Shown in pieces: positions 44,767-58,444 of a stretch of 64,000 bases of DNA. The DNA comes from Gelatoporia subvermispora B. Lineage: Eukaryota > Basidiomycota > Agaricomycetes > Polyporales > Gelatoporiaceae. The notes below the pieces were generated by a model. That model saw only the letters and a program-made list of their open reading frames with translations. It was not told where the DNA came from and ran no database searches. Location: NCBI GenBank assembly GCA_000320605.2, contig KB445804.1:260591-324590 (forward strand), written 5' to 3'. The stretch's first letter is position 1. Each line of letters starts with the position of its first letter. The translations under genes and the position numbers were made by a program.

Positions 44767-46958
44767 ATGTCTCGCATGCTGAAGGAGCTTACTCTAGCAC
44801 GTCTTGAGGACCTGACGCTCGGCTCATTCACGTTTGTTCCAACTTCCGCGACTTTGGACCACCTCGTCCGTTTCCTGAGTACATGGAGCGGGAGCGAGTT
44901 GCGTTCGATTATTACGCATATTGCTCGATATCCACACTGATGGTCTTCTATAGCAAGCTCTTCCAGGTTAGCTCGCAGCGCATCAATGACTCAGTGGTTT
45001 CGTTCACATTGCGCGATAGGTCCTTCAATATACAATCAAGCTGCTAGTACCTTTTCTCCGGTTCCGTGCGCGCCTACAACATCGCGCTGGATTACGCAAG
45101 GCCCCTGCGAGCACGGCTGCCGATGGGCTGTCGAAACTGGATTCGCTCATGGGAGATGCAAGGATGTTATTCCGTTTCTGGGGTTAGTATGGATAGGCTA
45201 TGATATGTGGCCGATGTTCCTTGAAACATTTAACTGAGCGTACCGCTGCTTGATACGCGCAGGTCTTTTCCCTATTATCCAGTGGTTGTCGGCAATCGAA
45301 CGCAATCCTCCTCCGACACGCAAGCTCCTAACAATTGAACGACTCCAGGGATGGTCGATGCTAGCCTATTACCCTTTGGAGCATCTTTATTACCTAGTTT
45401 CACATTCCATCATTCCGGCCGCCATACCCGCTATCTCACTGTCGGCTCTCCTCGCTCCCAAGGGCAGTGCAAAATCTAAGCACGTCACCCTGAATGCCGG
45501 ATCGCTCGCTTTGTGGTCATGCCGGTTCTGGGCTATTTATGTTGTCCTGCAATTTGTCCACTTACGTGAGGACATGCGACTACTCAAGCTGCGGCAGCGT
45601 TCCCTAGGGAAGGCGAAAGTACGTGGCATCCGCAGCCCTCGCGACTCGCTTCTTGCTGATGTCTACTCCGTCAACTCCAGACGAGCACAGTCGAAGCAGA
45701 AAAGGCGGAGCTGAAAAAGCGGCGCAATGCTCTGTGGACCGAGCTTGTAGCGAACATCGGCAACTTCCCATTAACAATCCACTGGTACGTTGCACCGTTC
45801 TGTTCATGTCACCGATGCTTTTGTCATCTTCATAATCATGTGACTGCTCTGCCGATTTGCACTCCGCAGCTTACTTTAGGTGCCTTCGTAGGGAGGCTGT
45901 GTCTACGGGAGTCCGAAGAACTCCTTGGAGCTAGCCTCCCATGTTCTGACGCATCTGATACAAAGCGGACTGTGCAGAGCTCTTCTCCGGGCTGTGTTTC
46001 TGAGAGTCTTCCCGGCCTTGTGAATCATGAGCATGGACTTTCTGATATTGGAGCATCTCTAGTGCTTCGTCGCGAGAGTTCGTGAGGCATTCGTTGAGCT
46101 CTCTCGTCATGTGCATGATTACAATATCACAAGGTCTGTGAGGCTTCCCGCAATGGTTGAGAAAGCGGGAGCGGGCTTTCCTGCGTTCCTGAACAGACAA
46201 GCCGTTACTCCGGAACCAGGATGCGGCTTAAAATGTACCGTCACCGATCCTTACACACGCGGCACCTGGCCACAAGCTGGGTTTGGCCTCTGCATGTGAG
46301 GCATACCATGAGGTCCTTGCATGCCTCTGAGGCAGTGTTCTTGAATGACTCGCATATTGCTGTCGGACATGGCGTGCCTTAGCATGTCGTAAGGGATGAC
46401 GCGTATTCCATTGTGTGAGGACTAGCCTCCTATGTGGTCGCCTCCGCGGCAATTGGCTGTCGCAGGATTTCAAGGTAGATATGTAGTGCAGATGCCGTAT
46501 GCCGGGCGATACTTCATCTTCACTTCTGGTTCTAGAATGTCCTTCGCGTGTTGACTTTGCTATTTGTAGGTCGTTGCAGGGAGGTATTTTCAAAAACGAG
46601 GTGCGTGACAAATTTCAATCAAACTAGTCCCACTCCGCATTGTGTCCATTCATCTGCGTTAAACATACACCACTTTCCCATACCGCCGCTGCCGCCGCTA
46701 CTGCGTGGGCCTTTGCTATTCGCTTGCCTGTCGGAGCTACGTCGCTGCAGACGGCAATGTGCGCTGACGAGTCACTTTCAGGTTTGGGTTGGCGTCTTCG
46801 GTCTCATAGCCGCTCTGGCGTCCTGGAGGAGCGGGTGGAACGCGACCGAACTGCCTGCGGTGTCCCCCACCCCTGGCACTCCAGATATAGGAACCGAAAA
46901 AGATATCATGAATGCACCGCTCACGCAGGCTGTTGAGGAGAGCGTTTTCGTTCTGTAG
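44767..46958 (+). CDS. PEX11: Peroxisomal membrane biogenesis protein PEX11 family
   Basis: Peroxisomal membrane protein that drives elongation and division of peroxisomes. Exons 44767-44897, 44954-44966 (13 nt), 45020-45182, 45263-45618, 45681-45784 and a terminal exon at 46782-46958. Motifs: TLDHLVRFLSTWSGS, then DKLFQVLQYTIKLLVPF after the micro-exon, LDSLMGDARMLFRFWG, LERLQGWSML-type segment (IERLQGWSMLAYYPLEHLYY), ELKKRRNALWTELVANIGN, and the last helix VWVGVFGLIAALASWRSGW. About 10 residues expected between FPLTIHW and VWVGVFG are unaccounted for, and the gap is a 997-base stretch, far longer than other introns here. A further small exon must lie inside it. Confidence 0.85.
44954..44966 (+). 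other. 13-nt micro-exon in PEX11
   Basis: CAAGCTCTTCCAG between tatag and gttagc. Joined to AGC GA and GTC CTT it restores SGSDKLFQVLQYTIK. Without it the gene looks frameshifted. Confidence 0.85.
45785..46781 (+). other. Unusually long intronic gap within PEX11
   Basis: 997 bases beginning gtacgt and ending tttcag. Other introns in the window are mostly 44-70 nt. It holds no convincing gene; a small unseen exon and possibly an inserted sequence are likely. Confidence 0.5.
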
Positions 46959-49900
46959 TGCTGCCAAGACTGCTATTAGTACGCAATCACTGATCCACTG
47001 TTCCTCCGCTCGATATGCGACATAATCTTACTGTGATCCTGGTATGCTCCTATCGGATGGCATTTTTACGAGATGGAATAGGCTTTGTTCCGTAACTTGT
47101 GTTATCGTACCAATCATAGACATTGGGAGCTTAGTGCACTTATGTTTTCGATGTACTCCGCGACAAGGACCTCGTTGTCGGCACTTCCTGTGATCTTCAG
47201 TGGCCAATCGGACTGGTGTCTTTGTCGAGGCGTCTAGCTTAACACACAAAACATTCGTCTGCGACATCATCGGTGAATCATGCTAACTTCTAGTATTTAT
47301 CGAGGCACACCATCTTTTGAGGCACTTGAGCACTCGCTGAAGATATGAGGAAAGACTGCAATACCATCTAACCTGTGCCCATATGCCTCGTGAGGATTAC
47401 AGAGATCCCCAGAGTCCAGGCCGAATCGTGCAATCGACGTGAAGCATTTCCAGTTTAGTTTGCTCAATCCACGTACACTAATTGACCGAGATTGCGTACG
47501 CATGCACAGTGCTGAAATCAGTGCTGAAGTGGTGTCATCGTATCCTACAGAAGCTACTCAAAGAGTGATCCAAGCAAGAGCCGATGTAATCTGCTGCTCC
47601 CATATCTGGCAACATTAACGCTTAATCTGAACGGCGATCACAGTACGTACGTAATTGTCATGATTGCACCGTTCAGACCCAACCACCTTGATGTTGTCTT
47701 TGCGAGGCTCATCTGTACCTTTGACATCTCTCTCACTGTTGCTTGTCCCAAGACTGTTGACGATGCTCTTGTGAGAGGCTAGAGCTGACGTGTCCAACTG
47801 ACCAAGCATGAAACACAGCCTTCGGATTTCGGGGGGTGACAGAACTGCGCAACGGCAGAACCAAGTACCGAGCCTCGCACATTCTTCATACTCAATACGC
47901 CGAGAGGAAACTCATGACACAAGCGTATGGAACAAACCTTGGTCCTTTGACATGCTCTCGGATCTTCACAAGGTGGCGTGGTCGTAGCACCGGTTACATT
48001 GAAAAGGATCACGCGGTCCTGCCGTTCTGGTTGCACTTTTTGCACGGCACGAACAGAGCCTCGGATTTGAATTGCGGAGAAACTCGTGGTAAGTTCGCTG
48101 CGAGACTCCCGGACACAGAACGAAGCTCTCGAAGGCAGCGACGCTCGGACACTATCCACCTCTCCCCCCGAGACTGGGCCTATCGCGATACTTTATATGT
48201 CTATGCGCAGAAGGTTGCGCTGCAGATATATGGTTGTCTTCGCATTACAGGTATACAAGGAGATCATGACATTAAAACCTTCTGAATGGCATTCACTGCC
48301 TCGGAAGTCATATTACGCGGTCAGATATCAAATGTTGACTGATTTATAGGCGACGAAAAGCCAGATATCACAGGCACCATCTAACACAGCATTCGAAGCG
48401 GAAAGAAAGTACCATAATAGATCCAGAACAATTCGGCAACCGCACTCCGCGCACTATACCCTTATAACGTCTCGTGAGAAACTACGATAGTGGCAATCGT
48501 CAATACTACAGACATTCGGGTGGAATGCTGTTCGGTCATATCATACAAACTGCGTATAAGGACTAGGCGTGACTGTAGCGCGCAAACAATGGCGCCTGGT
48601 CTTCCCAACGGGATGGTCATCACTGAGCTTCGTAGCAAGCCTACGTCGAAATATAGGCGTCCTCGATACGCTTCAGCTCATATATGTGTACGTTCAATTC
48701 CAGGCATTCCATCGGGGTTGACGTACATCTGTCCTCCTGGAAGCTTCTCTTCTCGGCATGCTCGCCCTGCGACTCGCATACGACATGCACAGCCAGATAC
48801 CTAGCACGAGCCCACACCTTTCATAAAAAAAAGCATCGCGAAGCGCAGCATGTATTACCCCCGAGTGTCGGTCATCACAGCTTTCAGGAGTCCTGACAGC
48901 TACGCCCCTACGTATTTGTCACTCCCTATCCCGCTACTGTTGGCCCGCATAGCTGTTTTTGGTGCCAGCTCAAGTAAGCTTCTCCCTCTACGCAGCCAGT
49001 TTACGTATACGAAAGTATGCGAACTTCTCCGTCTAAAATGTGAGACTTCCAGGGCGTGCCGGATATGCCAGATGTCCCTGCTACTTCCCATCCTGGTAAA
49101 GCGGTATTCGATCGCGGGTCATTATGTCGACGATTCCGTGCAAGATAGACTGCGGGGCCATAGCCATGCATTTCGAATGTAACCTTAGACTGCACAGCGT
49201 TGGAGCTTTCGGGCACTACAATGAATCAGTCCCGGACTGTGGAGCATAGTGACGGAGGGATTCGACAGTTCTCCATTGTTCAATATTGGCGATACACACG
49301 CGTTGTACCACCTTTTCAGGATGATACTTCACCAGAAACGAGGGCCGGCAGATTCTAGGGCTAACAATAGAAGCCATAGTAATCACAATACGGACCATAT
49401 TCATTATTTGAAAGTCCCACACGATTATCATAATACTATGGCACAGCAAACTTCCATTGGCAACAAGCCCCCCTCGTATGCAATCTCAACAACGAAGCCC
49501 TGAAAACTCCGCGAACTTTCGAAACGCGGTTCGCAAATGCGTACGAGCGCTGAAACCCAAGATCTGTGGAGCTAGCTGGGAGGATGAACTCCCAAGCAGA
49601 TCTTCTCTTCGTTCACGATACTTCTCTTGGAGCTCTTCCAGAAGGATTATAATAGTCAGCTGCGGAGGGCGTGTCTAGGTGAGCCGGCATAGCCACCCGG
49701 CAGCTCAACTCGGTATAATATCAGATATCATATCAGGGAAAAGATATTCACTCGTGTGTAGAAGTGTCCCATTTTGAGCGGATTTGATTCTCATAGCACC
49801 GTTGACCGACTGCACGCCCAATAAAGTGTCATCTGGTGCAGAACACAACCTCTGTAGGTAGGTGATACATCGCCGCGATTGTCCATTGTATGACTTGATA

Positions 49901-50979
49901 TCAGCAGTTGCCGCACGAGTTCCTGAGTGCTTAACGCCGACCGACGTCAGCGTTCCTTGTCACGGTCCTCCTGAGTCGTATATGTGGATATGGATGGATG
50001 GCGCAGAATATCACCTGAGTTCTTGTGCGGTCTAGATTGTATCAGTCGTCTCTGGTAAAGGTGCAGCCCCCATCTGTCAATCATCGACCCCTGCAGTATG
50101 AGATATGAGTGGCACAGCTACACGTAGTTGGTCTAAAGGTAACGGTGCAAGCTTCCCAACTTGCATACCATGATGTGAAGCTCACTTGGTCCTGACCACG
50201 GTCTCAATCGTACAGGGGGTAGCGAAGCGGTGCTCACGGTCGCCGAACACGCCGAGGGCGTCGATCCCCCGTTTAACCCCACGACTACAATCTGTACTGG
50301 AAAGGTTTCATAGATGCTCTGATAGACAAAGGCACCGCAAGCACATGTTGTTCCAGGCAGCGCACATCCATGCGCATAAGGGTGGACGATACTGATGACA
50401 TGTGGCGCACACGCCAGATGCGGGCACCATGGATCGGGGTTGCCTCATTTAAAGGGCTCGCTCGATTGTCCAAGCGTGTTATACCTCAATAGGCCTCGAC
50501 GAGCACGCGGTAAGTACAGTGGGTCCCGTAGATGTATTGGTCCTAAGCTCCGACTCGCAGAGGCAGAACCGGCAGCTAGGATTCATGACGATGTAAGAGT
50601 AGGTGGAGTGATGTAGATCCCCTGGAATCATAGTCTGCCAAGGCAATGCCCAATATATGTGCGGAATGTGGTGCACTGTGGAGAGCACAAAGTGTGCCGC
50701 GATCGAGTCTTCCCGGTCGGAGATTCAAAAGGCGGGTATGCATAACTGTATGTACCATATTTGGCAAGTACTGCCTGAGGCAGTGCAGCCCACATGGTTG
50801 AACAGCGTTCGAGCTTGACGTTATATTGGCTCGCTGCAGTCTTCCTGTTACCTCCCCTCTCTCGAACTGCTGCAACTGCGCTATTCGGCCACACTCACGA
50901 CATAGGATCTTGCCGCCATCCCTGTCCACGACGGTGTATATCTACGTAGACTGTTGGCTCATGCGCAATTCCCTTTCTC
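46959..50979. other. Gene-poor region of about 4 kb
   Basis: The longest stretch without a supported gene. Open frames are short, alternate between strands and do not splice into a known domain. No terminal repeats or transposase motif found by eye. The last few hundred bases should contain the promoter of ATPase paralogue 2. Confidence 0.4.
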
Positions 50980-53900
50980 ATGTCCCACCCCAGCGACAGC
51001 AGCCTCAGACTTGGCCTGCCATGTATTCAAGTAACAATCGACACCCCTTCGACTCCAGATGTTACAGATATACCTTCTGAGCCAAACATTCAGGTGACGC
51101 CTCCAGAGCAGTCAGACCTCGATGTGGGCGATGCAAGTAGAGCAAGCTCGTCGAATCGGACGTATCTGCTTCCGTCCCCCCTGCAGAATCAACCTGTGAC
51201 CCCTAGGGAATCTCTGGAAGCTGAAAGATACTCCCCAACACACTCACCCCATTCTCTGTCTCCCAATTCCGCATATTCGGGCGATGGTTCTTCGCAATAC
51301 CCCCCACCGTCACCGACGTTGTCGACGCGCTCCTCCGTGCATTTTGCTCACCCGACCTCGGTCGTCCTAAGAGAGAACAAGCCGGCAGAGCGGGACGGTC
51401 TCACTTCTCTGGGCCTTCTGACTGCTCACTCCTACGGGCATAAGAGGAAAGGGAGCTTTGCAAGCTCCATTGATGGCAGCACGGAGGGTACAGAACCCGA
51501 CTCACATGCTTACGGAATGACCTATCTGACGCCACAACGAACAGGTGGCGACACAAGCACGATAGCGTCCCCAACACAGACACATTTTGACAGCGGCTCT
51601 GACGTGGATGGAAAGACTCTGAGGTCGCGCTCACACAGCCGAGCTGAACTTATCGAGCATTCCAACGACGGAAATAACAACTCCGACGGCGAACATGACC
51701 AGGCACGACCCACCCCGGATCTGCCCCAAGACAACGACATGAACCCTGAGCCATTCGGGTTCAGACCAGCCCAGCTTGCTGCTTTGGTTGACCCCAAGAG
51801 TATCGACTCTCTACGTGACATGGGCGGTACTGTAGCTTTGCTGAGAGGCCTTGGGACCAATGGCAAAGGGGGTTTGTCCGGAATATCACTTCAGCACTCG
51901 GAGGAGCATTCGTCCGATCTACATTCGGCCCACATAGACAAGGGGAAAGATACTCGCCCTGGAGCAGGGTCTGGAAACGCTGACCGACGAGACTCAGGAG
52001 GCGGAGTCGCGGAGGAGGTGGCAATGCCGGATATTATCGTGACGGATCCGAGCGGCGAGCACGGCGGGAGTGATTTGCCGCTCGAAGGCGCAGACACCGA
52101 GGAAGGATCAGCATATCAGGCCACTCTTGATCAGCGTCAGGCAGTCTACGGACGCAATATCCTGCCCTCGAGGAAGACAAAGAGCCTGCTGCAATTAATG
52201 TGGTTAGCACTCAAGGACAAAGTTTTGGTGCGTTATCCCTGCCGCACATCGTTTACCTGTCTGAGCTATCTTGACACAGGTCTTGTTGTCAATCGCCGCT
52301 GTTGTATCACTCGCGCTCGGGTTCTTCCAAGATTTCGGTACTCCTCGTCCGCCGGGCGAGCCTCCCGTGGACTGGGTTGAAGGCGTTGCTATTATAGTTG
52401 CTATCCTAATTGTTGTAAGTGCTCTCCCATACTACCCGTGGATACCTGAGATCTGATAATTGCCCACGCCTTACAGGTGATGGTTGGCTCTTTGAACGAT
52501 TGGCAAAAGGAACGCCAGTTCCAGACGCTCAACGACAAGAAGGAAGAACGCGGGGTCAAGGTCATTCGGGACGGAGTTGAGCGAGTCATAGACATCAAGG
52601 AGGTCGTGGTCGGTGACGTGGCGCTAGTGGAACCTGGCGAAATCATCCCCTGTGACGGGGTCTTCCTCTCTGGACACAACGTGAAATGTGATGAATCTGG
52701 TGCGACCGGCGAGTCCGACGCCATCAAGAAGTTACCATACGTCGATTGCATTCGCGCGAAAGGAGCGGAGGGGCCTGTCAGAGGGGAACATGATCTGAAA
52801 CATACGGATTGTTTTATGGTCAGCGGCAGCAAAGTGTTAGAAGGATATGGAAGTTACGTTGTCATCGCGGTCGGCCCAAGAAGCTTCAACGGTCGCATCA
52901 TGATGGGTGCGTGTTCTGGTATGCATCATTTCGAATACTAATTGGCGGCCTCAGCACTTCGCGGGGAAACCGAGAATACACCACTACAGTCAAAGCTCAA
53001 TGACCTGGCCGAACTGATCGCCAAGCTCGGAAGCGCAGCAGGCCTCATCCTGTTCGCGGCCCTCATGATTCGGTTCTTCGTCCAGCTAGGCACGGGTAAT
53101 CCACAACGGACTGCCAGTGAGAAGGGCATTGCTTTTGTCCAAATTCTCATCATTTCCGTCACCATCGTGGTCGTCGCCGTCCCAGAAGGTCCGCATGAGA
53201 TGTATTAAATGTCAAGAGGTTATATACTGATTGGTCCTCTCAAGGTCTTCCTCTCGCCGTCACTTTGGCGCTTGCGTTCGCCACGAAGCGCATGACTAAA
53301 GAGAATCTCCTTGTCCGGGTCTTGGGCTCGTGCGAGACTATGGCAAACGCATCGGTAGTCTGCACAGACAAAACTGGGACACTGACGCAGAACAGCATGA
53401 CCGTGGTGGCTGGTTCGGTCGGAATCCACTGCAAGTTCGTGCGGAAGCTGGAGGATAACAAAGAGCGTACGAACGCCGGTGAAGCAGCTGGCGTGAAGGA
53501 ATCACCTGCCAGAAAACATGCGCAGGACTTCTCCATTGACCAATCTGCGCTCAGCGACACGCTGTCCTCACAGCTGCGGGATGTTTTCAACGAGGTCATC
53601 GCTATCAACTCAACCGCATTCGAAGATACGGACCCCGATTCCGGGGAGACTGTGTTTGTCGGCAGCAAGACGGAAACGGCGCTGCTGAAGTTTGCGAAGG
53701 AGAATGGATGGCCCGAGTACAAGAAGGCGAGAGAGGATGCTCAAATTGTTCAGATGGTACCATTTTCAAGCTCGAGAAAGGCTATGGGAGTGGTGGTTCG
53801 GATATCTGGCGGCCGCTTCCGGTTCTACCTGAAGGGAGCGAGCGAGATTTTGACGAAGCTATGCAGTACGCATGTCGTCGTTCATCGTGACGCATCAGAC

Positions 53901-55820
53901 CGCCCCACGGGTGACGACGTTGAAACGCGCGAGATTGACGATATTGCTCGGGACAATATCTCACGGACGATCATTTTCTACGCCAATCAGAGTTTGCGGA
54001 CGATCGCTCTTTGCTACCGGGACTTCAACTCTTGGCCACCGGCGGGTACGCAATTTGAGTCGGAGGATGAGGTGTGTAAACTTCGAAACTGAATGAGTAC
54101 CGTCATAACATTTCCCCAGGTCGCGTATGATGATCTTGCGAGAGACATGACGCTCATTGGAATTGTCGGTATCGAAGATCCTCTGCGAGATGGAGTGCGC
54201 GAGGCAGTCAAGGACTGCTCCAAGGCCGGAGTCACCGTAAAGATGTGTACTGGCGACAACGTATTAACGGCTCGCTCCATTGCCATTCAATGCGGTATCT
54301 TTACTCCTGGCGGCATAATCATGGAAGGGCCAGCCTTTCGACAGCTACAAAAGGACGAGTTACTGCAGGTTGTGCCGCGCCTTCAAGTACTCGCTCGATC
54401 ATCTCCGGAGGACAAGAAACTACTTGTCGATACTCTACGATCTCTCGGAAACGTCGTTGGTGTCACTGGTGATGGGACCAACGATGGGCCAGCTTTGAAA
54501 ACTGCAGACGTGGGCTTTTCTATGGGCCTGACTGGTACTGAGGTTGCCAAGGAGGCCTCAGACATCATTTTGATGGACGATAACTTCGCCTCCATTGTCA
54601 AGGCTATCATGTGGGGTCGCTGCGTGAATGATGCCGTTCGCAAATTCCTGCAGTTTCAGGTCTCAACAAATGTCACCGCCGTCGTCATCACGTTCGTGTC
54701 TGCCGTGGCGTCCGCAGAAGAATCGTCCGTGCTGTCCGCCGTCCAATTACTCTGGATTAACATCATCATGGATACATTCGCTGCTCTTGCATTAGCAACC
54801 GACCCAGCGTCACCCGCGCTGCTGGACCGGAAGCCCGACAAAAAGACGGCCCCGCTGTTCTCAGTGGATATGTACAAGCAAATCATTGGGCAGTCGATTT
54901 ACCAGATCGCTATCATTCTCATATTCCACTTCCTCGGTAATCAGATCCTCGGCCTAGATGGCTCAAGTCACAGCGACTCCGTAGTGCAAACACTCGTATT
55001 CAACATTTTCGTGTTCGCACAAATATTTAATTCGTTCAACAGTCGACGCCTAGACAATCGCCTCAACATCTTCGAAGGAATGCTGAGCAATTACTACTTC
55101 ATGGGGATCACCCTACTTGGTCTGTTAATGATTTTGTAAGCATCGTGTTATGATACTAATGCTTCCACAGAAATCGCAGTTCAGATCCTGATTGTGTTCG
55201 TCGGCGGCTCCGCGTTCCAAGTAACACGCATTGGGGGGCGTGAATGGGGTATTGGGCTAGCTCTGGGTTTCGTCTCCATTCCTTTGGGTGCTCTCGTCCG
55301 CTGCATACCAAACCAGCCCGTGGAACGGTTCTTGATGAAGGCTCGGTTGCATAGGAATCCAGAGGCGCTTCCAACCACTTCTCCGGAGGCGGAATGGAAT
55401 GCAGCAATAGAAAGGGTAAAGGATAACCTGAACACATTTGCTCATGTACGCGGCGCACGCATGCGTGCATCGTCCTACGTTGGGAAGAGCCGCAAGGCAC
55501 CGCCCACACACGAACCTCGTGTTCCACTGTGAGTTATCTGTTCCTGTAGATTGTATACACTCTGACAGTGGTCGTTCAGCCAATCCATCATGACTATGGT
55601 ACCAACGCTGGTAGCGACGTCTATTGGCGCTGGCTGGGCACCACAGTCTCCAAATGGCCTGTCCGATCCGGCTAGATTCGACCCGTCCAAGTCTTCAGCT
55701 GCCTTATGGGAAGGGAAGATACAAGTACATCCCGATACCAAGCCAGACGACCCAGTAATGCAACGATGGGGCTCCTTAGCCCGCCCAGCTGGTGGGCCTA
55801 GTAGCAGTGACCCAAACTGA
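50980..55820 (+). CDS. PMCA-type Ca2+-transporting P-type ATPase, paralogue 2 (active-site intact)
   Basis: Pumps Ca2+ out of the cytosol, probably into vacuole or other compartments (PMC1-like). Exons 50980-52227, 52280-52414, 52477-52906, 52955-53188, 53245-54071, 54120-55119, 55171-55528 and 55580-55820 give 1490 aa. A long Ser/Pro-rich N-terminus (PPPSPTLSTRSSVHF, GHKRKGSFASS) precedes the first helices. Motifs are complete: GATGES, PEGLPLAVTLALAF in M4, phospho-Asp D724 in DKTGTLTQNSMTV, KGASEIL, MCTGDNVLTAR, ARSSPEDKKLL, TGDGTNDGPALKTADVGFSMG and WINIIMDTFAALALATDP in M6. The C-terminus is short, with no obvious calmodulin site. Exon positions match paralogue 1, showing a tandem duplication. 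Confidence 0.94.
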
Positions 55821-57024
55821 CATTTGTATCATATTTTCGCTCCACGACAGCACTCTTCATCCCAACCCCAGAACACGACTCTCATACCATGTCACGCCCA
55901 TAATATTGCGCCTATGTGCTCTCCTGTTGTTGAACCACGCAATACACGTTACTTCATCTTTGATACTCATTCGCGTGCTCGGCTTCGTCCCCCCACAGTA
56001 CTTTCAATCCTGCTCCCTGTGTGGAGACAGGTTGTCATGGATTTTCCTTGAATGCGAGCACCACACAGCTTTCGCACTATTACACTCATTTTTCATACCT
56101 AAGATACTGGGTGAGAGCCGCAGGGTAAAGTTATCGCTACAGACAAGGTAGGCCACGGCCACGGAAGGGATCAAGATCCGTCGCAAAGCATCCGTAGATA
56201 TCTTCACCACCCCCAAGGCGGAGGAGAGTACTGGGACAAGCTTATTGCCCAAGTCGTGGGTGGCGTAGGGAACAGTTTGAGAATCAGGGGGCAGAGAAGG
56301 ACCTTGAAGGTGTCTGTCGTTCCGTTGAATACATTCTCTTAAGGTGACGGTACTTGCGCAACGAGTATAAGGCAAGAGTCTCTGCACGTAGGTTAACTTG
56401 ATGTCAAAGATAAGTCGACTGGAGCAGCGGACCGTTACGAATATACTCTCCGAGCTTGATAGCTCTCTCTATATCCTGTTCATCCGTCAAGTGCTTATTT
56501 TCTGGAGGATATACATCTAGCGGTTAATTCGCGCCATGTACACGGCTATATAAAACAAACTTTCGAATAATCCACGTAGCTTCCCATGAAAGTTATATCT
56601 ATATACGAAAAGATACGTTGGCGGGCCATGATGCAATGTAGAGATTCAGACGTACGCTGGATCTGGATATTCCCTCCCTAAACGGTGCAACTCCTTATAC
56701 AGAGCAATGACTTTGAGACGAGTACTATTGCTCGCCATACTTATGTCGCCGACATAAAGGAGCAGATGACAGTGATTGTCGCTGGTCCGGAAAGTTGGAC
56801 TACGGAACCAACGAGTGCATGAGGTTACCGTGACAAGATTAGATAAACGCCTAGTAAGATCCCGCTACATTGAGATCGCGTGCCATGGTGGCTGAAACCA
56901 ACCCGCCATCGTCCCATCCCTCCGGAAGCACCTGTTCTGGCAATCTGGTTCCATTCACGTCTCTGGACTTTGCTCTACGATTCTTCATAGATTATTATAG
57001 GCTCACATTGGGATAACTTAGGCG
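55821..57024. other. Intergenic region without a supported gene
   Basis: About 1.2 kb. The left part is probably the 3' untranslated region of the ATPase gene and the right part the promoter of the CRAL-TRIO gene. No repeat or RNA gene seen. Confidence 0.4.
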
Positions 57025-58444
57025 ATGTCAAACTCTGAGCCAATCTACGAACCCCCCGCTCCTCCTGCCATCTCGAACGTGGAAGCCGAGCAGGAGCCTG
57101 TTATACTACGACTGCCTGATGACAAGAAGCGTCTGGCAGACGAGGTTCTCGCATACTTTGCCAAGGAGGATTACGCCATTCCCAACGTCGAAAATGGCAA
57201 GCTCTCGGATAACGAGAAGTTCTGGCTGGTGAGTTTCTCCGAGGCCCAGTCAGTTCCGTAAATACGACACACGAGGTGCCATCGTATACGTGCAACTTCT
57301 GTATTTGCACAAGTTCAAGCTGTAGACGAGGATAGGGTTTGCTAACCTGACTTTGTGGTGTAGTCGTACGAGTGCATGCTCAGGTACGCTGCTGTCAATG
57401 TCACACCATCCAAGAGGCCAGAGGGGAACGTTGAGCATGTGAACCAGATTCTTGCGCGCTGTAAAGTGGTCAAGTGCACCAGCAGCAATAAAGCGACTAG
57501 AAGAAACGCTCGTATGGCGCCGTGAATACGGCCTATACGAGGTCATCACTACAGAGCATGTCGAGCCTGAGGTGCGTTCATACTGACCCAAGTCTCTATT
57601 GAACTAATCTGGGTGCTAATAATACATGATGCTATAGGCCCTGACCGGAAAGATGATATTGTTTGGCTATGATACCGACCGACGACCCGCAATGTACCTT
57701 CGACCAAGTAGGCAGAACACCGCGGAAAGCATCCGACAAGTACATCTTGTTGTGTGGTTCCTCGAACGATCCACGGAACTCATGGGACCTGGTGTTGAGT
57801 TAGTGGTGCCATACTGCTCTATGTTCCACGGGTGGCTCTGATCGTGTACTTCCAGGACCATAGCCTTGATGGTCGACTTTGCGGACAAGGCGAAGAACCC
57901 TTCGTTTGGTCAAGCTCGCACAGTGAGTAACCGAATTGTCTCACCTAAGCGTAGCTTCTGAGAACCATTGCACTAGGTTCTCAACATCCTCCAAACACAT
58001 TGTGAGTGATCTCTTTGCTCCGACTTGTTCAGCCCCGAATTCAAACACTATACTTTAGATCCTGAACGTCTCGGTCGCGCCCTCATCGTCAACCTCCCCT
58101 TCCTCCTCTCCGCCTTCTTCAAAATGATCACACCCCTTGTCGATCCCGTGACCCGACCCAAAATGCGTTTCAACCCCGACTGCATCCGCGAAGGCCTCTT
58201 CACCCCCGACCAGCTACTCAAGGAATGGGGCGGCGATCCCGTCTTTGAGTACAAACATGAGCGCTACTGGAAAGCACTCGTGCAGATGTGCGAGGAGCGT
58301 CACTCTCGTTTGATGGAAGAGTGGCGGAAGCACGGTGCCAAGGTCGGCACCAGGGAATGGGATATCAAGACTGCGGCAGAGGTTGTCGAGGTTCAAAAGG
58401 AAGATAGTGCTCCCCAATCAGAGGCAACAGGTGAACAGGCTTGA
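57025..58444 (+). CDS. CRAL-TRIO (SEC14-like) phospholipid-transfer protein
   Basis: Exons 57025-57228, 57364-57383 (20 nt), 57448-57571, 57638-57798, 57856-57922, 57977-58001 (25 nt) and 58059-58444 give 328 aa. The N-terminal CRAL-TRIO-N helices read ECMLRFLRAVKWSSAPAAIK then RLEETLVWRREYG. The lipid-binding core follows: GKMILFGYDTDRRPAMYLRP, RQVHLVVWFLERS, IALMVDF, VLNILQTHYPERLGRALIVN and LPFLLSAFFKMITPLVDP. These are the standard SEC14 landmarks (YPERLG, VNxP). It probably exchanges phosphatidylinositol with another lipid between membranes. No membrane span or signal peptide. Confidence 0.92.

Noticed and set aside
44890..45020. Apparent frameshift in PEX11
   Set aside because: A 13-nt exon with good splice signals restores the frame and the family motif.
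50200..50280. GC-rich stretch with short complementary parts, considered as a tRNA
   Set aside because: No cloverleaf with a recognisable T-arm, and no anticodon loop could be drawn.
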